Part shown: piece by piece, positions 23,587-28,327 of the stretch
Layout of the letters: the number at the start of each line of letters is the position of its first letter
How positions within the stretch are numbered: the first letter of the stretch is position 1
Assembly (NCBI RefSeq): GCF_946221155.1
Contig: NZ_CAMIAN010000029.1
Span: 1-28,327, forward strand
DNA length: 28,327 nt
Reading direction: 5' to 3'
Source: an uncultured Corynebacterium sp.
Lineage (GTDB): Bacteria; Actinomycetota; Actinomycetes; Mycobacteriales; Mycobacteriaceae
Position numbers and translations under genes: made by a program
The notes under the pieces: model-generated
Database searches by the model: none
What the model saw: the letters and a program-made list of their open reading frames with translations, nothing else
What the model was told of the DNA's origin: nothing

Positions 23587-24219
23587 CTAGATCCAGCCAG
23601 CCTCACGGGCGCGTAGGTGTGCTTCGAAGCGATTCTGCGCTCCTAGCTTGGACATAGCTGAGGAAAGATAATTTCTAGTAGTCCCGACAGCCAGACGAAC
23701 TTCTTTTGCGATCTGTTCGACGGAGCCTCCACTCCCAGCTGCTTCGATCACCTCCGCCTCTCGTTCAGTTAAAGGACTGGAAGAAGCTGCGATGGTTAAT
23801 GCGGCGAGTTCGGGGTCAATATAGCGCTTTCCTCCAATCACCGATCTAACTGCATTGCCAAACTCCTCTGAAGTTGCCGTTTTGGGTAAGAACCCTTGTG
23901 CACCGGCGGCCAATGCTCGCTTCAATTGTTGAGGCCTAGAGTGGCTGGTGACAATTACTATGCATGTTGTGGGAGATATCTTCGCAATAGTTTCCGCAAC
24001 CTCAACGCCGTCTATATCGCCGAGCTGAAGATCCGTCACGAGCACATCTGGGACCGTGTCGTTCAGAGTAGTGGCTTGTCTAAACCATTTAATGACCTCA
24101 TTGCCGGAAGAGAAGGTATTCATCACCTGTAAATCGTCCTCGAGGTTCAACAAGGATGCGAGAGACGAAGCAATCAACTTTTCATCATCGACGATGGCTA
24201 GATTAATCAAGCTTCTCAA
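23587..24219 (-). CDS. Two-component response regulator, NarL/LuxR type (module 2)
   Basis: 210-residue regulator paralogous to that at 17299. Receiver: D11/D12, phosphoacceptor D63 in LVTDLQLGD, T91-S92 and K113. HTH_LuxR around 145-200 (LTEREAEVIEAAGSGGSVEQIAKEV, split as LTEREAEVIEAAGSG and GSVEQIAKEV, then GTTRNYLSSAM). It ends EAGWI, like NGWI in module 1. Start TTG at 24219, overlapping the kinase gene by 17 nt; a second in-frame TTG three codons later is possible. Last gene of the module 2 operon. Confidence 0.9.
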   Translation of the reverse strand: MRSLINLAIVDDEKLIASSLASLLNLEDDLQVMNTFSSGNEVIKWFRQATTLNDTVPDVLVTDLQLGDIDGVEVAETIAKISPTTCIVIVTSHSRPQQLKRALAAGAQGFLPKTATSEEFGNAVRSVIGGKRYIDPELAALTIAASSSPLTEREAEVIEAAGSGGSVEQIAKEVRLAVGTTRNYLSSAMSKLGAQNRFEAHLRAREAGWI

Positions 24220-25369
24220 CTTTCCACGTAAGTGCCGCCGTGAAGTATCCTTGGTGGTTACTCAAAGAAATAGATCCGTTAATGCTTTGAACTCGATCTT
24301 GCAGAGCCTGCATGCCGCCTAGCGACTCGATCTTATTGTGTACACCGTCGTTGGTTACCGAGATCCCGTACTCGTGAAACTGGAATTCTACATTTGCAGC
24401 CTGTGCGTGCTTTACCACGTTGGTGGCTGCTTCTCGAATGAACCAGGAGGATAGCTGTTCACACTTTTCGGGAATTGACCGCGGATCTCCCATAACGGCG
24501 ACTGAAATTCCTGCATCTGAGAGCAAGATCTTTGCTGTATCAAGCTCTCTCGAAGGATATAGATTACGGTACCCAGCCACGACATGATGCAAATCTTCGC
24601 GCATATTTCGTACCAGCTTCTCTAGTTCATGCAGTTCGCCTTTAACCCCGTCGGCATTCTTCTCATAGAGGGAGGCAGCAAGCTGCGTCTTCAAAGACAT
24701 GGCCGCCAGATGCTGTCCGAGACTGTCGTGAAGCTCTTGAGAGAAGCGCATTCGCTCTTCGTGAACCCTCAATTGTGCTTGTAACCCGCGGGTTCGATCT
24801 AGCTCCTTTACGACTTTCATCGACCAGACCGTAGCACGGCTACCCAAAACTAAAAGGAGGGAGAAAATCAGTATGTGTATGGGGTGATCTAGGGTGGGGT
24901 GTTCGGCAACAACCGAAGTGATAGCTCCCATCGCGAGGGTGATGATATAGGGGTTTTTGATATGAATGGTGAGAACGAATGCAAAGCAGCTGAGCAGGAA
25001 TAGTGCAAGGCCGCCTTCCGCGGGTTCGATCTGCGATGAACCCTGCATAGCAAGTATTCCAATTGTCAATGCCCAGCTGAGAATATTGATTCCGATTGGC
25101 ATGAGAAAGCTGGAATCAATGGTCTTTGGAGCCGAAGAAAACGCGGGTGTTCTTTCGATTACCCAAGATGCAAGCAGACCGTTAGCTAATGCGAAAACAA
25201 TAATAGCGAACGAGTATGGCGTACTAGGCCACTTCAACGTGGGTTGGAAGCACAATACGGCGATCGCGATCAATGCGCCATGCATGGAGAACCGAACGTA
25301 AGCAAAATATCTATCTGTGTCGTTCACTCCGAACAGTTCTCTTAGGGCGCGCATAGTGTCAGCGTACAA
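24203..25369 (-). CDS. Sensor histidine kinase, HPK7/DesK type (module 2)
   Basis: 388 residues from TTG 25369, or 383 from ATG 25354 (MRALRELFGV); neither has a strong SD. Five or six N-terminal membrane helices lie within residues 25-180, then a linker and HisKA_3 domain with phosphoacceptor H214 (QELHDSLGQHLAAMSLK). The ATPase domain has REAATNVVKHAQ; the G1-like segment VTNDGVHNKIES is short and is followed by LGGMQALQDRV, so the ATP lid is reduced compared with module 1. It follows the permease by 15-30 nt and overlaps the regulator gene. Confidence 0.9.
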   Translation of the reverse strand: MYADTMRALRELFGVNDTDRYFAYVRFSMHGALIAIAVLCFQPTLKWPSTPYSFAIIVFALANGLLASWVIERTPAFSSAPKTIDSSFLMPIGINILSWALTIGILAMQGSSQIEPAEGGLALFLLSCFAFVLTIHIKNPYIITLAMGAITSVVAEHPTLDHPIHILIFSLLLVLGSRATVWSMKVVKELDRTRGLQAQLRVHEERMRFSQELHDSLGQHLAAMSLKTQLAASLYEKNADGVKGELHELEKLVRNMREDLHHVVAGYRNLYPSRELDTAKILLSDAGISVAVMGDPRSIPEKCEQLSSWFIREAATNVVKHAQAANVEFQFHEYGISVTNDGVHNKIESLGGMQALQDRVQSINGSISLSNHQGYFTAALTWKVEKLD

Positions 25370-25384
25370 TCAACTCAATTAGCG

Positions 25385-26221
25385 TCAGCGGTTAATTTCC
25401 CATTTCATATAGCGAAGAGCTCCCCAGGCTAGGACGGTGGCCCAGACCAGCAGTAAACCTAGTGGATGTGTTGCCTGATCAATTGTGGAAGCTAGCCCAC
25501 TTGCCGACGTGCCAGCGTTCTGGCCAAAGGGTTTGCCTGTCCATTCTATGAAAGTTAGATCTCCTATCAACGCGAATGGGGTTCGTGAAAGTGGATCCTG
25601 GATTTGTTCTGGCAGTGCGGATCGGAGGGGGGATTGGGAGAGCATCGCGAGCGCCATGACAGGTAGTGAAGTCATTTGCGCAGCTTCTGCATTGGCTGTT
25701 ATTGCGCTTGTGAGTAGCGCTAGCGCAGTAGAGATTGCAATGCCAAATATGACAATTAAGAACAGGAGCACGCCAGATCGCGGTACATCTCCTGTGTAAG
25801 CAATAAGGATTGCCGTCATAAGAAGTGTAAGTGTGACGGTCATAATCGCTCCAGGTGTGGCCAGCGCAGTCAGTATCTCTAAATCGCGTGCTTCGCCTGT
25901 ACGCAATCTCTTCAGTACACGTTCGTCGCGTCGGGTAGATGCCATAGAAAGTACAGAATAGAACTGCACAAACATAAGGGTGATCAGCAAGAACACTTCC
26001 ATTGAAGTGGCTGTACGGATAAGTGATGATCCGCCCTGGTCACTTCTACCCATAAATTGCACCAAGAAGGCAACGCCGATGGGGAATATAACGGCCATAA
26101 ACAGCAGTGTTTTGTTGCGCAGGTATTGGCGAACCTCGGCGACGGCTAGAGACCGATAGCGGCGAAAGCGCGGACCGGCTTCGGTGGCGGATTCGTTGGA
26201 GGATTTGTGGGTTAGAGGCAT
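25385..26221 (-). CDS. ABC-2 type transporter permease (module 2)
   Basis: 278-residue membrane protein with six predicted membrane helices: a soluble N-terminus rich in Ser/Arg, AEVRQYLRNKTLLFMAVIF, then hydrophobic segments through VWATVLAWGALRYMKW. A larger extracytoplasmic loop lies before the last helix (residues about 215-250). ATG 26221 (MPLTHK) is chosen for its AGGAG site (26231-26236); the frame continues to a TTG adjoining the ATPase stop. It pairs with the ATPase encoded immediately upstream. Substrate unknown. Confidence 0.88.
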   Translation of the reverse strand: MPLTHKSSNESATEAGPRFRRYRSLAVAEVRQYLRNKTLLFMAVIFPIGVAFLVQFMGRSDQGGSSLIRTATSMEVFLLITLMFVQFYSVLSMASTRRDERVLKRLRTGEARDLEILTALATPGAIMTVTLTLLMTAILIAYTGDVPRSGVLLFLIVIFGIAISTALALLTSAITANAEAAQMTSLPVMALAMLSQSPLRSALPEQIQDPLSRTPFALIGDLTFIEWTGKPFGQNAGTSASGLASTIDQATHPLGLLLVWATVLAWGALRYMKWEINR

Positions 26222-26242
26222 GAGAATGTCACTCCTAGGCAA

Positions 26243-27157
26243 CTAGATGATGCGTGTTTGGATACCAGCAATGCCCATGAACACCGTTTCCAGTGATGCA
26301 GGGCGGGCGGCAAAGTTTTCGATGTTGAAGTTGTTGTCGCGCGCCCATTCCAAGATTGTGAGTGTGTCCTGGGGCAAGCTTCTGGTCGAGACCGTGTGTT
26401 GATTCCCATTCGAAGCAACAACTGTTCCAGAGAGTGGCGGAGGGGCTGGAGAGCTGGTGATTTTGATCTCGCCGGGAACTGTCTTCACTATCTCGGATAA
26501 CGTGCCGCTACAAGCGATGCTTCCCCCATGCATAATTGCAATGCGATCGCAGAGCATCTCTGCTTCTTCCAGATAGTGGGTTGTGAGAATCATTGTTACG
26601 CCTCTCCTCTTGAGGCGTTGTAATAGTGCCCAGACGTTTCTGCGTGATTCCGGGTCGAGGCCCGTGGTGGGTTCGTCTAGGAACAGTAGCTGCGGATTTC
26701 CGACAAGTGCACAGGCGAGATCGAGACGACGTTGCTCGCCGCCAGAGAGGCTTCCTACTTTTACATCTAGGCGATGCATTAGACCAACGTCTGTGAGTAT
26801 TTGTTCATGGCCAAGGGGGTGTGAGCAGGTGCCTTGCCACATCTTGATGGTTTCCGTCACCGTCAGTTGGCTGGGGAGACCCCCTGCTTGCAGCATGATT
26901 CCCATTCTTGACCGCACGTCTGCCTTATCTTTATGTGGGTCTTTACCGAAGATTCTCACTATGCCCGAACTTGCGGGCGCCAGCCCTTCTAGCACTTCAA
27001 GAGTGGAGGTTTTTCCCGCGCCGTTGGTGCCGAGTAGCCCAAATACTTCGCCACGGTGAACGCGGAAGCTAACTTGCTTGACTGCCTGAAATGCCCCGTA
27101 ATCGCGACTTAAAGAGCGAACCTCAACCGTCGGTTCTTCGTTTGCCAATCCATTCAT
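26243..27157 (-). CDS. ABC transporter ATP-binding protein (module 2)
   Basis: 304-residue ATPase, CcmA/DrrA class. Walker A GTNGAGKTS, Q-loop region IMLQAGGLPSQLTV, signature SLSGGEQRRLDLA, Walker B LLFLDEPTTGLD and the H-loop LTTHYLEEAEM are all intact. The C-terminal 80 residues form the variable extension. ATG 27157 (MNGLANEEP). First gene of the module 2 operon, whose order matches module 1 exactly. The region is AT-richer than the left half of the window. Confidence 0.92.
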   Translation of the reverse strand: MNGLANEEPTVEVRSLSRDYGAFQAVKQVSFRVHRGEVFGLLGTNGAGKTSTLEVLEGLAPASSGIVRIFGKDPHKDKADVRSRMGIMLQAGGLPSQLTVTETIKMWQGTCSHPLGHEQILTDVGLMHRLDVKVGSLSGGEQRRLDLACALVGNPQLLFLDEPTTGLDPESRRNVWALLQRLKRRGVTMILTTHYLEEAEMLCDRIAIMHGGSIACSGTLSEIVKTVPGEIKITSSPAPPPLSGTVVASNGNQHTVSTRSLPQDTLTILEWARDNNFNIENFAARPASLETVFMGIAGIQTRII

Positions 27158-27238
27158 ATTTCCATGCTGGCAAGCGTGCGAAGATTTGAGACCAGGAAAA
27201 CGTCACCAACTCCACTGTCAAAAGTAATGAGGTTAATG

Positions 27239-27250
27239 TGACATTTGTCA
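27239..27250. promoter_or_regulatory. Inverted repeat upstream of ABC module 2
   Basis: TGACA-TT-TGTCA is a perfect 5-bp inverted repeat 82 bp before the ATPase start, with another TGTCA at 27216-27220. On the minus strand the latter reads TTGACA, usable as a -35 element. It may serve the module 2 regulator. The motif only partly resembles the module 1 repeat (shared GTCA/TGAC core). Confidence 0.35.
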
Positions 27251-27265
27251 GAATCTTCAGACACG

Positions 27266-27308
27266 AAAAAACAGGCCAGAAACTAAACCAAAAATAGCCT
27301 CTGACCTG
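27266..27308 (-). terminator. Intrinsic terminator after tRNA-Pro
   Basis: CAGGCCAGA (27272-27280) pairs with TCTGACCTG (27300-27308), nine pairs including one G-U, around a 19-nt loop. On the minus strand it is followed by six T residues (27266-27271). It lies 8 nt beyond the tRNA 3' end. Confidence 0.7.
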
Positions 27309-27315
27309 CGGTTTG

Positions 27316-27389
27316 TCGGACTGACAGGATTTGAACCTGCGACCCCTACACCCCCAGTGTAGTGCGCTACCAAGCTGCGCCACAGTCCG
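27316..27389 (-). tRNA. tRNA-Pro (anticodon GGG)
   Basis: Read on the minus strand the 74-nt sequence folds as a tRNA. The acceptor stem is CGGACTG/CAGTCCG with discriminator A, the D arm is GCGCAGCTTGGTAGCGC, the anticodon stem-loop is CTACA-CTGGGGG-TGTAG with anticodon GGG, and the T arm is GCAGG-TTCAAAT-CCTGT. It decodes CCC and CCT. CCA is not encoded and must be added after transcription. It stands between the rraA terminator and ABC module 2. Confidence 0.95.
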
Positions 27390-27401
27390 CCGAAGCCCTG
27401 T

Positions 27402-27444
27402 TAAAAGGACAACGGCGATAGGTTACCCCACTCCCATCGCCGTT
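27402..27444 (-). terminator. Probable terminator after rraA
   Basis: AACGGCGAT (27411-27419) and ATCGCCGTT (27436-27444) form a perfect 9-bp stem with a 16-nt loop. On the minus strand it is followed by GTCCTTTTAA, a short T-run. It lies 14 nt beyond the rraA stop. Confidence 0.65.
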
Positions 27445-27458
27445 AGGAAATCCCCTGC

Positions 27459-27962
27459 TTAGACCGGCTGCACAATCTCGTCGGAAACGATGATGCCGTC
27501 CGAATCGCAGTAAATGTACTCGCCGGGTACGAAGTCCACGCCACCGAAGCTCACCGTCACGTCGCGCTCGCCCTCGCCGGTCTTCGTGGACTTGCGCGGG
27601 TTGGTGCCCAGCGCCTTGCAGCCGAACTCCATCTGGCCAATCACCTTGGAATCGCGGATCGGCCCGTTAACCACCACGCCGGCCCAGCCGTGGTCCTTGC
27701 CCAGGCCCGCAATAATGTCGCCCACCAGCGCAGTGTGCATCGAGGCATCGCCGTCGATCACCAGCACGCCACCGGGGTTGTCCTCCTGCAGCACGCTCTT
27801 CAGTAGCGCATTGTCCTGGAAGCACTTCACCGTGGTGATCTTCCCACAGAACTCCACCACGCCGCCTAGGTCGCGGAACTGCGTATCGCAGCTGCGCACG
27901 TCGCTGCCAATGATGTCCACCAGGTCGGCGGTCGGAATAAAAGTCAGTTTCTCTTCAGCCAT
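27459..27962 (-). CDS. rraA: RraA-family protein
   Basis: 167-residue protein of the RraA/HMG-aldolase family. Characteristic segments are VLVIDGDASMHTALVGDIIA, GLGKDHGWAGVVVNGPIRD with the conserved Arg-Asp, and GTNPRKSTKTGEG. E. coli RraA inhibits RNase E; relatives are 4-hydroxy-4-methyl-2-oxoglutarate / oxaloacetate aldolases, and the sequence does not decide between the two. ATG 27962 (MAEEKLTFIPT) is used because the longer frame would overlap the upstream hydrolase gene; the gap to the hydrolase stop is 5 nt, so the two are cotranscribed. Confidence 0.9.
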   Translation of the reverse strand: MAEEKLTFIPTADLVDIIGSDVRSCDTQFRDLGGVVEFCGKITTVKCFQDNALLKSVLQEDNPGGVLVIDGDASMHTALVGDIIAGLGKDHGWAGVVVNGPIRDSKVIGQMEFGCKALGTNPRKSTKTGEGERDVTVSFGGVDFVPGEYIYCDSDGIIVSDEIVQPV

Positions 27963-27967
27963 GCCAC

Positions 27968-28327
27968 CTACTTTAGGCGCAAGGCCTCCCACGCCGCGAT
28001 CATTTCGCCTACACGTTGGCCGGATCCCCTTTGCAGCAGCAGGTGATCCATCCCCTCCAGGCTTACCCAGTCCGCGCGAGGCAGAGCCGTCCGCATCGCA
28101 TGCGCCTCCGCCACGGGAACCACCAGGTCATCGGGGGAGTGCAGCACCAGAGACGTGGCGTCACTAGAAGAAACAGCTGCCACAGTATCCGCCGAATCGG
28201 CCGCAGCGAGCTCATCCAACAGCGCCTGGCCCAAAGAAAGCTCCCGCTGGCGCTCGAACATCTGCATAATCCCCGGCGCGCGCTTCGCGGTTTCCTGCAG
28301 CTCGAAAGGCGTGCCGACGGTCACGAT
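27968..28327 (-). CDS. Alpha/beta hydrolase, C-terminal part (partial)
   Basis: The frame is open to the right edge, so the N-terminus with the nucleophile elbow lies outside the window. The visible 119 residues include LVLHSPDDLVVPVAEAHAM (acid residue of the triad, with the usual D-D-x-x-V-P pattern) and WVSLEGMDHLLL, where the His completes the triad. Substrate unknown. It is directly upstream of rraA. Confidence 0.8.
   Translation of the reverse strand: MVTVGTPFELQETAKRAPGIMQMFERQRELSLGQALLDELAAADSADTVAAVSSSDATSLVLHSPDDLVVPVAEAHAMRTALPRADWVSLEGMDHLLLQRGSGQRVGEMIAAWEALRLK

Noticed and set aside
27123..27383. 86-codon minus-strand frame through the tRNA
   Set aside because: It runs across tRNA-Pro and its terminator; the translated N-terminus is simply the tRNA read as protein.
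1..28327. CRISPR array, rRNA genes, insertion sequence or prophage structural genes
   Set aside because: No regularly spaced repeats, rRNA sequence, transposase or phage structural motifs were seen on either strand.

Overview
The window looks like the chromosome of a high-GC actinobacterium, most likely a Corynebacterium. The gene order at the left end, pyrG - NUDIX ADP-ribose pyrophosphatase - xerD - parA-like - scpA - scpB - rluB - cmk/der, is the conserved Corynebacteriales order (Mycobacterium tuberculosis Rv1699-Rv1713 region). The long GAPDH with an N-terminal extension and the AspT-type exporter also fit Corynebacterium. No species call is attempted.

Layout. (1) 1-7391, plus strand: conserved DNA-maintenance and translation block, comprising the end of CTP synthase, NUDIX hydrolase, XerD, an orphan ParA ATPase, ScpA/ScpB (condensin accessory proteins), pseudouridine synthase RluB, and one long ORF fusing cytidylate kinase to the GTPase Der. 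(2) 7347-8398: about 1 kb of apparently inserted DNA carrying one AT-richer, unrecognised membrane/coiled-coil protein. A diverged second copy of the der 3' end lies on its far side. (3) 8395-14287: central metabolism and transport: HlyIII-family membrane protein and formate-tetrahydrofolate ligase (minus), GapB-type glyceraldehyde-3-phosphate dehydrogenase (plus), AspT/YidE (SucE-like) exporter (minus), and a 30-residue amphipathic peptide gene with its own Shine-Dalgarno and terminator. (4) 14476-17207: ABC-class ATPase and a secreted glycerophosphodiester phosphodiesterase, converging with a 4-nt overlap. (5) 17299-20706: operon of ABC ATPase, ABC-2 permease, HPK7 histidine kinase and NarL-type regulator (minus). 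(6) 20874-22187: GT87 polyprenol-phosphate mannosyltransferase-like membrane protein. (7) 22230-23383: YefM/YoeB toxin-antitoxin pair with a TGTACA operator, then an HTH-DUF3887-like protein. (8) 23587-27157: a second, AT-richer four-gene module in the same order and orientation as (5). (9) 27316-28327: tRNA-Pro(GGG), an RraA-family protein and the end of an alpha/beta hydrolase.

The left block is a housekeeping set joining nucleotide metabolism with chromosome dimer resolution and segregation. The right half is accessory and membrane oriented: two paralogous sensor-regulator-ABC exporter modules flank a mannosyltransferase, a toxin-antitoxin pair and a one-component regulator. The features most worth following up are the duplicated der 3' end around the 1-kb insert, the 30-residue peptide, and the paired exporter/two-component modules with inverted repeats upstream.
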